This document shows positions 1 to 9,451 of a stretch of DNA of 64,000 nucleotides, one piece after another. Numbering within the stretch: position 1 is the stretch's first letter; each line of letters starts with the position of its first letter. The DNA lies in the NCBI GenBank assembly GCA_024234995.1, contig JACKNF010000004.1:203951-267950 (forward strand). The letters are read 5' to 3'. Origin of the DNA: Gammaproteobacteria bacterium. Its GTDB lineage: Bacteria; Pseudomonadota; Gammaproteobacteria; Competibacterales; Competibacteraceae. The position numbers were made by a program, and so were the translations under genes. Below the pieces are notes generated by a model. It worked only from the letters and a program-made list of their open reading frames with translations, did not search any database and had not been told where the DNA came from.

Positions 1-319
1 GGCGGAGCTGGGTTGTGTGCGCTATCTTAACCCACTGATCTTCAGTTATTTTGTGCATATATAGCCTCAAGTTGCTTGGATAGGTAGTCCCCCACGGGCC
101 GCGCCAGCCCAAGCGATCACCGAGCAACCATTCTCGTTCGGGAATTTTTCCGCCTGCCTGCGCATAGCCCGGTGTGTGGCAGTCATTACAGCCTGCGATT
201 TTGACAAGATACCTTCCACGATCAACAAGCTTCGCCACTGGATCTGCCCCTGCATACTGCGTGGACGTGGCAAACACGATGAGCGCAGTTCCTATCATCG
301 AAGTAAGGCGTATTGACAT
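1..319 (-). CDS. Secreted c-type cytochrome, 3' part cut by the window edge
   Basis: The frame opens at an ATG at 319, seven bases after AAGGAG, and is still open at base 1. An N-terminal signal peptide ends near Tyr-Ala-Gly-Ala, and a CNDCH haem-attachment motif follows at about residues 44-48. After it comes a Gly/Trp-rich stretch (LGDRLGWRGPWGTTYPSN) typical of small cytochromes of the class I type. The protein should be a periplasmic electron carrier. The distal axial methionine would lie beyond the window. The haem motif and signal peptide are seen directly; partner and pathway are unknown. Confidence 0.75.
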   Translation of the reverse strand, partial: MSIRLTSMIGTALIVFATSTQYAGADPVAKLVDRGRYLVKIAGCNDCHTPGYAQAGGKIPEREWLLGDRLGWRGPWGTTYPSNLRLYMHKITEDQWVKIAHTTQLR

Positions 320-406
320 GGTTTCTCCTTGGCGGCTGGTAAGGTTTTTAAATTTTATTTAAAAAATCAAAAATTTATATCTGTTTTTCGCGTCAGCTAC
401 CCCGTC

Positions 407-1009
407 TTATGCTGATTTAGCATCCTCAAGAGCAGCGCGGACAAGGGCCCGCACCGCCCAGCTTTTAACCATGCGTGCTGTTTCAGCGTCAAAACCCAGG
501 ACATCACGAAAGACCACCATCGATTCCGGCCCGAAAATCAGCGCCAGCGCCGCGCAAAGCCGCTGGTAATCGTCCTCGCGAAACCGGTGACGCGAAGTCG
601 CTAGCGCCGCTTCAATTAACGGCAGCCGGCGATTTTGCCGGGCGGGCAACGTATCATCCGTCATATCCCGCCCGATCGAATTCGCCAGCATAATCCGCAG
701 CTGCGCCTCATTCTGATAGACCACCTCGTGCAGGGATGCCTCGGCACGATCGGCGCGCGCCTCAGCATCGTCTGATGGATCATTTGCGAAGAGTCCAACC
801 GGGTCTGCGACCGCCGCGTCAATCGGCGCTTCCACCAACAGCGCGTCCAAGCGGGGAAAGTGCCGGTACGCCGTGGCGCGTGAGACCATGGCCTCCGCTG
901 CCACCTCGTCCATAGTGGGTTTGCAACCCTTTTTCATCAGCCGGCCGGCAGCCCGCAGCAAGTCCTTGCGTGTACGTAACTCCTGGTTGCTCGGCTTACG
1001 CTCAGTCAT
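407..1009 (-). CDS. TetR-family transcriptional regulator
   Basis: This 200-aa protein has an N-terminal helix-turn-helix of TetR type: RKDLLRAAGRLMKKG, then MDEVAAEAMVSRATAYRHFP at about residues 33-52. A helical ligand-binding C-terminal part follows. Its ATG overlaps the stop of the upstream SnoaL-like gene (ATGA), so the two are translationally coupled and probably form a two-gene autoregulated unit. The ligand cannot be told from sequence. Confidence 0.88.
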   Translation of the reverse strand: MTERKPSNQELRTRKDLLRAAGRLMKKGCKPTMDEVAAEAMVSRATAYRHFPRLDALLVEAPIDAAVADPVGLFANDPSDDAEARADRAEASLHEVVYQNEAQLRIMLANSIGRDMTDDTLPARQNRRLPLIEAALATSRHRFREDDYQRLCAALALIFGPESMVVFRDVLGFDAETARMVKSWAVRALVRAALEDAKSA

Positions 1010-1431
1010 TGGGTTTGGGGAAGCTGCTGGATGATCGCCGCCAGATCAATCCAGACTTGCTCCCTTTTAATCTGGCCGGTGGCTGTAAACTCCATCACAT
1101 GGAGAAGGCGAAAATCTAAGGGTCGTCCATGACCTTCCAAGCCAAAAGGCCGTCCGGGTGCCTGGCCTTGCCACAAGGATTCATCGATCAGAAAACCGTC
1201 ACCGTAGAGCCGCCGAAGAGGGACGACCTGGTTCCCGGATAAGTCCGCAAACAGGGTTTCATAGAAATTCCGTGCCGCTTCCCGGCCATGACTGGGGCCG
1301 TGGGGCCAGCCGACGATGTCATGCGTGGCATCCGGGGCCAACGTACTCAGGACGCCTTCGATATCGTCGTTGTGCTCGTATGTAAAGTGTTCGTTGATTT
1401 TTTGGTCCATTTCTTGAGGTGTGAGAGACAT
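1006..1431 (-). CDS. SnoaL/NTF2-like fold protein
   Basis: This 141-aa protein has the small NTF2/SnoaL cone-fold pattern: an N-terminal helix with FTYEHNDDIEGVLSTLAPDATHD, the central GREAARNFYETLF helix, and a C-terminal strand with IKREQVWIDLAAI. Families with this fold include polyketide cyclases, small isomerases and non-enzymatic ligand binders, so no reaction is assigned. GGAGA lies before the ATG at 1431. It is coupled to the TetR gene and is probably its target. Confidence 0.75.
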   Translation of the reverse strand: MSLTPQEMDQKINEHFTYEHNDDIEGVLSTLAPDATHDIVGWPHGPSHGREAARNFYETLFADLSGNQVVPLRRLYGDGFLIDESLWQGQAPGRPFGLEGHGRPLDFRLLHVMEFTATGQIKREQVWIDLAAIIQQLPQTQ

Positions 1432-1469
1432 TGTTGATCTCCAGGTAGGATCGAGACGCTAGTATTTTA

Positions 1470-1751
1470 ATGAGACTTTGGTCTCTTTACAATATTTTTA
1501 TATCAATCTATAAAAAACCAAATAATTCTGATTCTTATTTACCGGTGACCGACTCATCAGACTTTCGCCGGAAAGTGTTGCCGGTCTGTGAAGGGGAAGG
1601 CTTAACGCTTGCGGAGATAGCGCAGCGATTAAATGGGGGGAAGGCGCACGAACGAGCAGTTCGCTTGCGTGTGGCACAGAACGCGATTTTCCATAGCCTG
1701 AAAAAGCATCCTGCCACTTATAAAGTGGCCCAGCGCGGGTTCGCCAATTAA
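1470..1751 (+). CDS. Small hypothetical protein, possibly a remnant
   Basis: This is a 93-codon frame without a convincing ribosome site. The N-terminal 30 residues look random. The C-terminal 60 (LTLAEIAQRLNGGKAHERAVRLRV...) could form a helix-turn-helix-like unit. It sits between two genes of the opposite strand and has no partner. It could be the end of a decayed regulator or an accidental frame. Confidence 0.25.
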   Translation: MRLWSLYNIFISIYKKPNNSDSYLPVTDSSDFRRKVLPVCEGEGLTLAEIAQRLNGGKAHERAVRLRVAQNAIFHSLKKHPATYKVAQRGFAN

Positions 1752-1863
1752 CTGCCTATTGCCAGGCTGAGGGATTGAGAGCGCCGCCCGTCCTAGGAAG
1801 CTTGTAGACTGAATCTCGTCCCGATGCACCAATTTCATAGAAACCGGTTGAGGAACCGCATCA

Positions 1864-1931
1864 TTGATGCAGGGGTCCTGCTTGCGGGCGATGATGAGGG
1901 CAATCGCCCGCAAGTGGACCCCTGCAATCAA
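1864..1931. repeat. Long imperfect hairpin downstream of the permease gene
   Basis: The arms are TGCAGGGGTCC + CTTGCGGGCGAT on the left and ATCGCCCGCAAG + GGACCCCTGCA on the right. They pair over about 23 bp with a small bulge around a 10-nt loop, and ATTGAT/ATCAAT flanks extend the stem. There is no U tract, so it is more likely an mRNA-end stabiliser or REP-type element than a classical intrinsic terminator. It lies 24 bp after the permease stop on the minus strand. Confidence 0.75.
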
Positions 1932-1954
1932 TCAATTGGCTTTTGCATCGCTGC

Positions 1955-3298
1955 TCAGAGATACCGCCAATACAGATAGACCATACTGATGGCGATCGAC
2001 ATGAGCATGATCGGGAAGGCCAGCATAGTATACTGAATGAAGCGGATTGGCTGGCCCGCCCGTTCGGCAAAGCCAGCGACCACCAGATTGGCGCTGGCTC
2101 CGATTAACGTACCATTGCCACCCAAGCAGGCTCCCAAGGATAATGCCCACCACAGCGGCATCAAACCCTCCGGTCCGCCGAAAGTCGGGGCCATGGCCTT
2201 GATCAGCGGAATCATGGTGGCAACGAAGGGAATGTTGTCGATGATCGCTGACAGAATGGCCGAGGACCAGAGAATGATCATGGAGGTCGCGGTCAGATTG
2301 CCGCCGGTCAAGGCCAGCATCTTGTCGGCCAGCAGCTTGAGCAAACCGGTGCCATCCACGCCATGCACCACGATGAACAAGCCAACGAAGAAGAAAATGG
2401 TGATCCATTCCACTTCGTTGAAGGCTTCCAAAACATGTTTGCTCTGGTGTTCAGCGTCATGGCCGAAATTAGCCAGCAACAGCAACAGCGCGGCGCCGGT
2501 CATAGCAACGGTGGCGGCTTCCAGGTGCAACGCCTTGGCAAAAACGAAGCCACCGATCACCAGCCCGATAACGCTCAGGCACTGCTTGAGCAAACGCGGG
2601 TCGGTAATAGCCTCGCGCGCGTTGAACTGCATCACCCGTTGACGATCTTCCGGGGCGGCCTTGAGGTGCCGGCCCCAGATGAAGTAGATGGGGATCAGGG
2701 TCACCGCCATAATCACAACAATGACCGGCATCAGGTTATAAGCAAAATCGTTGAAGGTCAGCCCAGTGGCCGAGCCGATCATGATGTTGGGCGGATCACC
2801 GATCAAGGTCGCTGTGCCGCCGATGTTGGACGAGAAAATCATCGCAAACAGGTAAGGATACGGGCTGACCTTGAGTTCTTCGGTAATCAGCAATGTGACC
2901 GGCGCCACCAGCAGCACGGTGGTCACATTATCCAAAAGCGCCGAAGTAACTGCCGTGACCAGCGCAATCATCACCAGGATGCCCCAAGGACGCGCATCGA
3001 CTTTCTTAGCCGCCCAGATTGCCAGAAACTGGAACACGCCGGATTGGCGAGTGATGGCGACGATCACCATCATGCCGATCAGCAGGCCGATGGTGTTAAA
3101 GTCGATACCGCGAATGGCGGTTTCCTGATTGAGAACGCCGAGCACGATCATCAAGCCCGCCGCCAACAGGGAGACGATGGCCCGGTTGACCTTTTCGGTC
3201 ATGACCACGATGTAGGTGATCGCGAACAGAATGGCCGCGACCCACATGGGGTTCAAGCCAAATAACACTGATGCTGCACCTGCTTCCGATCCGTGCAT
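1955..3298 (-). CDS. ArsB/NhaD (SLC13-type) ion transporter family permease
   Basis: This 447-aa, very hydrophobic protein has about 11-12 membrane segments. Two inverted halves carry the re-entrant loop signatures of the ion transporter superfamily: SALLDNVTTVLLVAPV and GGTATLIGDPPNIMIGS in the first, SAIIDNIPFVATMIPL and GGNGTLIGASANLVVAG in the second. Family members move sodium, arsenite or dicarboxylates, and the substrate is not evident. It starts one base after the stop of the CBS gene, so the two are co-transcribed, which suggests CBS-dependent control of transport. Confidence 0.85.
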   Translation of the reverse strand: MHGSEAGAASVLFGLNPMWVAAILFAITYIVVMTEKVNRAIVSLLAAGLMIVLGVLNQETAIRGIDFNTIGLLIGMMVIVAITRQSGVFQFLAIWAAKKVDARPWGILVMIALVTAVTSALLDNVTTVLLVAPVTLLITEELKVSPYPYLFAMIFSSNIGGTATLIGDPPNIMIGSATGLTFNDFAYNLMPVIVVIMAVTLIPIYFIWGRHLKAAPEDRQRVMQFNAREAITDPRLLKQCLSVIGLVIGGFVFAKALHLEAATVAMTGAALLLLLANFGHDAEHQSKHVLEAFNEVEWITIFFFVGLFIVVHGVDGTGLLKLLADKMLALTGGNLTATSMIILWSSAILSAIIDNIPFVATMIPLIKAMAPTFGGPEGLMPLWWALSLGACLGGNGTLIGASANLVVAGFAERAGQPIRFIQYTMLAFPIMLMSIAISMVYLYWRYL

Positions 3299-3757
3299 TC
3301 AGGCGTTCTCCCCCATCAGCTTTTCCAACACGTCCCAGAAAGAAACGATACCCTCCAAGCGATTACTCGTTTTGTCCACCACCGGCACGCTGGTGGTGCG
3401 CCCGTTCAGCATCAGCAGCATCACTTCCATGGCGGGCATGCTGGGATGTGCAACCTCATGAATATTCAGCCAGTCTTGCACTAGGTCCTCACGGCGTCTA
3501 TCCAGACGCTGAGCCAGATCTCCAATACTTTCAGTAATGAAGGACACATTATCGAGTCCGTATTTGTCCAGTACCGCCTTGGGCAGGGTCAGTTTCAGCA
3601 ACGAATAAATGCTGAACGTGCCCAAGTAACGGCCTTGTGCGTCCACCACGGGCAGATGGCGCAGATGGTGTTTGAGAATGCGGTCGGCGGCGGTAGCGAC
3701 CGTATCGGACGGGCGCAGCGTCATCGGATGGGGGTTCATGAGGATTTTTGCGTTCAT
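3299..3757 (-). CDS. Tandem CBS-domain protein
   Basis: The protein has 152 residues from the ATG at 3757 (AAGG upstream). The open frame extends farther 5' into the tautomerase gene but has no support there. Two CBS motifs are visible: ILMNPHPMTLRPSDTVATAADRIL ... HLPVVDAQGRYLGTFSI near the N-terminus, and VAHPSMPAMEVMLLMLNGRTTSVPVVD ... LEGIVSFWDVLEKLM at the C-terminus. CBS pairs bind adenosine nucleotides. The gene abuts the permease, so regulation of that transporter is the likely role (inference). Confidence 0.85.
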   Translation of the reverse strand: MNAKILMNPHPMTLRPSDTVATAADRILKHHLRHLPVVDAQGRYLGTFSIYSLLKLTLPKAVLDKYGLDNVSFITESIGDLAQRLDRRREDLVQDWLNIHEVAHPSMPAMEVMLLMLNGRTTSVPVVDKTSNRLEGIVSFWDVLEKLMGENA

Positions 3758-3827
3758 ACAGTACCTTGGTTGATGGAAAGAACAGCGGCGTGGCAGTTTT
3801 GGATGTGCACGCCGCCGATGAGTGGCT

Positions 3828-4175
3828 TTAGCCGAACGTGCTGCCGTTCCAGCCCCAGTGAGTGGCAGCGACGCTGGTAAAGCCGAGATAAATCCGGTCC
3901 GGCGGAATACCGAGTTGCTCATGCAGCAAAGCGCAGATACGCTCGGACAGTACACGGTTGACCTCACCGCTCAGGCCACCGATGCTGTGGATCGCAGCAT
4001 AAGCCGCCGGCCCTTCGGCCCCCCCCATCAGCATCGTGGTCTGATCGATGGTGATCATGACGTAGCGCTCTGGCTTGCCGATGCATTCGGCGACAATTTG
4101 CGAGAGCGGCGCGAGTAACTCATGACGTTGCTGATTGGACAAAGGAGTCGAGGTTTGCAAGGCAAGCAGAGGCAT
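3828..4175 (-). CDS. MIF/tautomerase-superfamily protein
   Basis: This 115-aa protein begins Met-Pro-Leu-Leu, placing the catalytic Pro at the mature N-terminus as in macrophage migration inhibitory factor-like phenylpyruvate tautomerases. The MIF-type features PERYVMITIDQTTMLMGG and NRVLSERICALLHEQLGIPPDRIYLGF are visible. Length matches the family. GGAGA precedes the start. It is the first gene of a probable operon with the CBS protein and permease. The physiological substrate is unknown. Confidence 0.85.
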   Translation of the reverse strand: MPLLALQTSTPLSNQQRHELLAPLSQIVAECIGKPERYVMITIDQTTMLMGGAEGPAAYAAIHSIGGLSGEVNRVLSERICALLHEQLGIPPDRIYLGFTSVAATHWGWNGSTFG

Positions 4176-4272
4176 GGAAGATCTCCAGGGCAGGAAATCA
4201 GCCTCCCGCTAAAGCCTCCTCGCGCTCATTGGGAAGAGAGGATGGCAATTGGAGGGAGGCTGCATGGTGACG

Positions 4273-5598
4273 TTATTGTGAGCTGGTTTGCGTCTTTTCG
4301 GAAGGAATGGATATTTCTTCTATTGGTGTCACTTCCGGTTCATCGGTTTTGATGCTTTCTTCTATCTCTGGCGAGGCCTCAGAGGCTTCAGGCACCATCA
4401 GGCTAGTCAATCGCTCACCCAGGATGGCCTTAGCCTCGCCCAGGTGCCAGGCAACGCTATCCAAATCGGCGTGGGATTTATGAATCCAGGCTTCACCCCA
4501 ATATAAATTGCAACTGGTTTCGGCACGCAATAAACGCCAGTGCGCCTCATTCATCACCCGTGCGAGTTCAGGATTGGGGTCATTGGCCCGCGCAACCGCC
4601 TGCGCCATAACATGAAATTCCCGGCTGATGTCATGGATCCGCACCAGAGTGTCACGCTGCGCCCAGGAGCCTTGCCATTGATGAAAATCCCAGCCGTGAT
4701 GTTCGTCCGTGTTCCAGGCCCCGCGCCGCACCGTTACCTGCCCATGCGCACCGAAACGATCAAGGTATTCGGTGATAAAGGTTGGGCGCATATTAGAGTG
4801 GCCAGCACGAATTTCCTCCATCGCCTGATGATAGAACCAGGTCCAGAAGTTGGATTTTTCGGTGACGTTACGAAACCAGCCACCATTGTCGCCATCCGTC
4901 GCAGTGGTCACCAATGGCGGAAAGTCGCACCATTTGGTACGTTCATTTAGCTCGTGATAGAACCAGCCATAATCCATGCCAGCCAATTGCGCATCGGATA
5001 ATTCACGGTCGCGTACCACAACGATGATCTGTTCACCGCCGTATTCCGCGATGTGCGGCCGATAGCGAAGTTCCTGCCAGCTCATTGAGCCCACTGGATC
5101 AACATATTCACAATCGACCATCACATAGCGATAACCCGCTTTCTTAAGGTGCGGAATCAATCGCATATCAAAACCCATTTCCGGCGGCCAGAATCCATTG
5201 AACTTGGTTCGCCAAAGCAGATGGCGGGCGATGGATTGCCACCGGGCGATCTGTTCGTCCCAATCAGCCTCCGGAATCAGCGCCAATACTGGATGGTAGT
5301 AACCGGTGCCGACGATCTCAAACAAATTCTGGTTTTGCAGATACCATAGCAGCTTACCGCAATCCACCATGCCATAGACCCGGCTTTGAAACCCGGGATT
5401 GGACAGGGTCTCCAGCAGCGTCCCGGATAACGACAGATGGACGCGAGCAATATCCTGATAAGCCCAAAGCGATCGTGGCATGCGATCATAAGCAAACAGA
5501 ATTTCCTTGGTTTCCCAATCATTGGTATCAAGCAGGTGTTCGAGATTGCCAGGAGGCTGGTGCATATTCAGCACCAGGGCATGGTAAATATCCTGCAT
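4273..5598 (-). CDS. Glycoside hydrolase family 57 protein
   Basis: The start is the ATG at 5598, preceded by GAGGAG; a frame-matched upstream ATG at 5613 overlaps that ribosome site. The 441-residue protein opens with ALVLNMHQPPG, the GH57 N-terminal strand. GFWPPEMGFD holds the candidate nucleophile Glu and TATDGDNGGW the candidate acid Asp. The family acts on alpha-glucans (amylase, 4-alpha-glucanotransferase, branching). The C-terminal 45 residues are acidic and low-complexity (EASEASPEIEESIKTDEPEV). No signal peptide is present, so it is cytoplasmic and suited to glycogen metabolism. Confidence 0.85.
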   Translation of the reverse strand: MQDIYHALVLNMHQPPGNLEHLLDTNDWETKEILFAYDRMPRSLWAYQDIARVHLSLSGTLLETLSNPGFQSRVYGMVDCGKLLWYLQNQNLFEIVGTGYYHPVLALIPEADWDEQIARWQSIARHLLWRTKFNGFWPPEMGFDMRLIPHLKKAGYRYVMVDCEYVDPVGSMSWQELRYRPHIAEYGGEQIIVVVRDRELSDAQLAGMDYGWFYHELNERTKWCDFPPLVTTATDGDNGGWFRNVTEKSNFWTWFYHQAMEEIRAGHSNMRPTFITEYLDRFGAHGQVTVRRGAWNTDEHHGWDFHQWQGSWAQRDTLVRIHDISREFHVMAQAVARANDPNPELARVMNEAHWRLLRAETSCNLYWGEAWIHKSHADLDSVAWHLGEAKAILGERLTSLMVPEASEASPEIEESIKTDEPEVTPIEEISIPSEKTQTSSQ

Positions 5599-5688
5599 TG
5601 CGCGTCTCCTCATTCTGGTTTGTTGGCGATAATATTATTATCGGTTGTCGATGAATTGCTTGGGGAAGTCCAGATAAAACTTGAGATA

Positions 5689-6726
5689 TTAGCGAATATA
5701 CGGCTCAGGCGAGCGCTTTAACTCAAAATAGCAACGTATACAACTTTCAGTCAGTTGTTTTCCAAGCCGGTGGTTTAACTGATCGATATCGTCATCTAAA
5801 CGCCTTTCCTCCACTAGAACCCGTAGCTGGCTTAATCGATTAGCTTCGTAGAGAATACCGCTCAATTTTGTGATGTCCGGTTTATGGTTTAAGACTGTTT
5901 GTTCGTTCAAAGCATCCAGCACGGAGGAAGGGAACTGCCAATTTTCAGCGATTCGAAATGACAGTTGTTTGGTCTTGAGCAGCAATCCCTTATAGAAATC
6001 AATTGACCGCAGCGATCCCCGGCCTTTTTGGAGCTGGTCCATGATACGGATAGCGACTATCATACCAATATTGCAGACGATACCTGCCAAATAAGCGTCG
6101 AAAGTATCGACACGGCCTCTGGCTAAATAAGCGCAGGCATAGGCGCAGCGCTCTGATTGAGACCACAGATAATTCGCTGCAAGATAACTAAAATGCCCCT
6201 CGTGGATATTAAAAATTGGCTTCATAACGACGTTGGCGATTAACCTCTGCAATCCAGTCCGGCCTAGCAAGACAACCGCTCGCTGGAGGCTATTGATCTT
6301 CGTGCCGGTTTGATAAAATGCACTGTTAGCGAGCCGGATAACTTCACCGACCAGGACTGGGTCCCGGCTAATCTGATCGGCTAAGTATTTACCAGATGCG
6401 CCATCACTTTTTAAAGCACTCAACAAGTGTGGAACAACGGCAGGCAACCGAGGCAATGCTTTATCATCAAAGACTTCTGAATTCAACAAAATATCAATTT
6501 TATCAAGAGTTTTTTTCTCAATTAGACTTGGCACAATATCAAGAAAACAATCAACACCGAGGATGAGTTCAAAAAAATCTTGATCAACATCCAGATCAAT
6601 AGTTCGTGATTCTTCCTGTTCAACTTGAGGTGACACTCCCCAAGAAGATGCCGTTTTCTTCTGAGAAGAAGCTTTGGGGCTTGGGGTTTTTTCTGCAAAG
6701 AAAAAACGAATCAGCGCTTTCCACAT
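5689..6726 (-). CDS. HDOD-domain signalling protein
   Basis: This 345-aa protein has a charged, Ser/Lys-rich N-terminal 45 residues. An HDOD core follows from about residue 90: PRLPAVVPHLL, then ADQISRDPVLVGEVIRLANSAFYQT and INSLQRAVVLLGRTGLQRLI. HDOD proteins resemble HD phosphohydrolases but lack the metal ligands and act as signalling scaffolds. It is a single-gene unit with an A+T-rich upstream region. Partner and signal are not evident. Confidence 0.85.
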   Translation of the reverse strand: MWKALIRFFFAEKTPSPKASSQKKTASSWGVSPQVEQEESRTIDLDVDQDFFELILGVDCFLDIVPSLIEKKTLDKIDILLNSEVFDDKALPRLPAVVPHLLSALKSDGASGKYLADQISRDPVLVGEVIRLANSAFYQTGTKINSLQRAVVLLGRTGLQRLIANVVMKPIFNIHEGHFSYLAANYLWSQSERCAYACAYLARGRVDTFDAYLAGIVCNIGMIVAIRIMDQLQKGRGSLRSIDFYKGLLLKTKQLSFRIAENWQFPSSVLDALNEQTVLNHKPDITKLSGILYEANRLSQLRVLVEERRLDDDIDQLNHRLGKQLTESCIRCYFELKRSPEPYIR

Positions 6727-7454
6727 AAGACTTCTACTCTATAAATCATATTTGCGCAGTCTCTCTAATAAAAATCCTTAGGCATCGCGAATAATTAATT
6801 TTATTTTTAAAAATAAATATCTTAATAATGCACAAACCATCCTCTGAAATCAGAGTGGCCGGTAATCATTTTTTGGAAGAATCTCAGGCATGACAGTGTA
6901 TTGATCTAATATGCGTATATGATGTCCTGATGGCACCTCGTCACACCGAATCATTCACCATAGTAATACTGGAAGCTTGGATAGCAGGCAGCCCGATGAT
7001 CACCACCACAGCCAATCCATCCGCGGTATCTGGCATTAACCGCTTCCTGGCGGTGTCAATCCTGGCAGCTTAGCACCTGATATGGGTTCGCTGCCGGCTG
7101 ATCATGAGCATTGCTACATATTCGGGGCCAAGACCGCTAGTCTATTGATGAAGGGCTCAATTGAGATACCATAGCGGCCCGTACTGAAAGCGTCCATTAG
7201 ATAGTAGCTTACTAAGAAAAGTAGACTGCGCTCATTTCCTCCGCGTTCATCAAAGGGCTGGAAAGATCACTATCCCCCACAAACGGTATCTTATAAAATA
7301 AAATATATTTCAACATATTAAATAAAAAAACGATAGAAACTCCTCCCAATCCATAGCGTGGATCTTATTGCACAGCCACGGCAGGCGGCGCCAATGGTTG
7401 GGTTGTAGAGTATAGTGAGACCCGGCATTATTAAAACCGCAACGAGAAACCCTT
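6727..7454. other. 728-bp gene-free stretch
   Basis: No frame of convincing length or composition is present on either strand; a 61-codon minus-strand frame at 7310-7495 overlaps the permease start and looks accidental. The first 120 bp are very A+T-rich and could hold the HDOD promoter. The middle part is of normal composition and may be decayed coding DNA, but no family was recognised. Confidence 0.5.
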
Positions 7455-9434
7455 ATGCCGTTCACTAACAAAGTCAAGGAGGCGGTTATCAGCAAACCGC
7501 AAGACCCCCTCCATACTAATTTTCATCCTTCTGACAAGCGTCAGAATATCGCGCTTGTCGCTTTTCTGGCTTGGATCAGTCTTGGCGCCGATGGCTTATC
7601 GTCAGCCTGCTATGGCCCGCAAGAAGCTTTCCTGGCATTGGGACGCTATACGCATTTTGGCCTATATCTGGCGGTTGCCACTTTCCTAACAGTTTTCATC
7701 ATCGCTTTGGCCTATAACCAGGTCATTGAACTGTTTCCATCGGGTGGCGGCGGCTACAAAGTCGCTACTCAATTACTGGGCTCCCGGGCTGGGTTGGTAT
7801 CGGGTTCGGCATTGCTGGTCGATTACGTGTTGACTATTGCGATCTCTATCGCTGCAGGAGTCGATGCGTTGTTCAGCTTGCTGCCCATTGGAGTCCAGCC
7901 TTATAAGCTGATGACCGAAATAACTTTGGGCGCTGGTTTGATTGCACTCAACCTGCTTAACCTAAAAGAATCGCTCCGGGTTCTGTTGCTCATTTTCACC
8001 GGCTTCATCCTGACGCATGCCGGGTTGATTGTCTATGGCATTATTGCCCATGCTGAAGGGTTACCTGCTCTGATTCCAGATACCTTCGTTGAGACTGAGC
8101 AGCTCACCCAGCAGATGGGTTGGGTATTTGCCGCTTCGTTGTTTCTGAAGGCCTACTCACTCGGCGGTGGCACCTATACGGGTTTGGAGGCAGTGTCCAA
8201 TAATGTCCAATTGCTGCGCGAGCCGCGGGTTATCACCGGCCGCTACACCATGCTCTACATGGCCCTGGCCCTCAGTTTCACCGCTGGCGGAGTCATCCTT
8301 CTCTATCTGCTTTGGAATGCGCAATATATTCCCTATCAAACGCTCAATGCGGTCACTTTTGGCGCCATCATCGACAGTTGGCGGCTTGATCCCATTTTGA
8401 GCTACAGCCTGCTGGCTATCGTGATGCTGCTAGAGGCGGGATTATTGTTTGTCGCAGCCAACATTGGCTTTCTTGGCGGGCCGCGTGTACTGGCCTATAT
8501 GGCAGTCGATTCCTGGGCGCCGCGTCAGTTCCGCAACTTGTCTGGAAGGCTGGTGACCCAAAACGGCATCCTGCTGATGGGGCTGGGCGCGCTCGGCATC
8601 CTGATGTGGACTGAGGGGGATGTGTCAGTGCTGGTGGTGTTATACAGCATCAATGTGTTCATGACCTTTTCGCTATCGCTGCTTGGCCTGTGCAAGCATT
8701 GGTGGACCAATCGCTATGACGAGCAAAACTACAAATCGCGGCTTATGCTGTCGCTGCTGGGTTTCACCGTCACCGGCGGCATTTTGATTGTAACCGTCGT
8801 GGAAAAATTCACTGAAGGCGGCTGGCTGACGATTCTGATCACCGGCCTGATCATCACCCTTTGCGCATTAATTAAGCGTCACTATGAAGGAGTGCGCCAG
8901 CAGTTGCGCACGGTCGACGCACTGTACGCGCCACGCCCGGACTGGGGCGAGGATTTGCCGGAACCGGCGTTAGACCCTGCTCTACCGACCGCCATCTTTT
9001 TAGTTGGCAAGAATCGCGGTCTGGGAATGTACACCCTCAAATGGGTTAACGAAGTATTCACCGGGCATTTCAAAAACTTCATCTTTCTAAGCGTCGGCGA
9101 GGTTGACGCAGAGAGTTTCGGCGGCAAGGGCGCGCTACGCTCCTTGAAGTATCAGATTGAAAACTCGCTGCGTTACTATGTCCATTACTGTCACCATCAA
9201 GGATGGGCAGCGACTTCCTATGCCGCTTATGGCACCGACGTCGAGACGGAATTGGAAAAATTGGTGATGGAAGTCACCCGTGAGTATCCCAACAGCGTTT
9301 GCTTGGGCAGTAAGTTAATTTTTTCCCATGAAAGCTGGCTGATTTCGTGGCTGCACAATCACACGGCCATTGCCATGCAACGCCGGTTGCATCTGCGGGA
9401 AATTCAGATGATCGTTACCCCGATCAAGATCTAA
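7455..9434 (+). CDS. APC-superfamily permease, KimA/YdaO-like
   Basis: This 659-aa protein has about 12 membrane segments in its first 480 residues and a soluble C-terminal domain (about 510-659). The first transmembrane segment carries GADGLSSACYGPQEAFLALG, the unwound-helix signature of APC permeases close to KimA-type potassium importers. SGGGGYKVATQLLGSRAGLVSGSALLVDYVLT follows. Family members import amino acids or K+ with protons; length and C-terminal domain favour the KimA-like branch, but the substrate is inferred. It is a single-gene unit. Confidence 0.75.
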   Translation: MPFTNKVKEAVISKPQDPLHTNFHPSDKRQNIALVAFLAWISLGADGLSSACYGPQEAFLALGRYTHFGLYLAVATFLTVFIIALAYNQVIELFPSGGGGYKVATQLLGSRAGLVSGSALLVDYVLTIAISIAAGVDALFSLLPIGVQPYKLMTEITLGAGLIALNLLNLKESLRVLLLIFTGFILTHAGLIVYGIIAHAEGLPALIPDTFVETEQLTQQMGWVFAASLFLKAYSLGGGTYTGLEAVSNNVQLLREPRVITGRYTMLYMALALSFTAGGVILLYLLWNAQYIPYQTLNAVTFGAIIDSWRLDPILSYSLLAIVMLLEAGLLFVAANIGFLGGPRVLAYMAVDSWAPRQFRNLSGRLVTQNGILLMGLGALGILMWTEGDVSVLVVLYSINVFMTFSLSLLGLCKHWWTNRYDEQNYKSRLMLSLLGFTVTGGILIVTVVEKFTEGGWLTILITGLIITLCALIKRHYEGVRQQLRTVDALYAPRPDWGEDLPEPALDPALPTAIFLVGKNRGLGMYTLKWVNEVFTGHFKNFIFLSVGEVDAESFGGKGALRSLKYQIENSLRYYVHYCHHQGWAATSYAAYGTDVETELEKLVMEVTREYPNSVCLGSKLIFSHESWLISWLHNHTAIAMQRRLHLREIQMIVTPIKI

Positions 9435-9451
9435 AGATACCGCAGCAGGCG

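Noticed and set aside
2363..3265. 300-codon plus-strand frame opposite the permease gene
   Set aside because: Its His/Gln/Asp-rich product is the typical antisense shadow of a hydrophobic membrane gene; the permease on the other strand is clearly real.
7310..7495. 61-codon minus-strand frame before the APC permease
   Set aside because: It overlaps the permease start, and no ribosome site or family resemblance is present.
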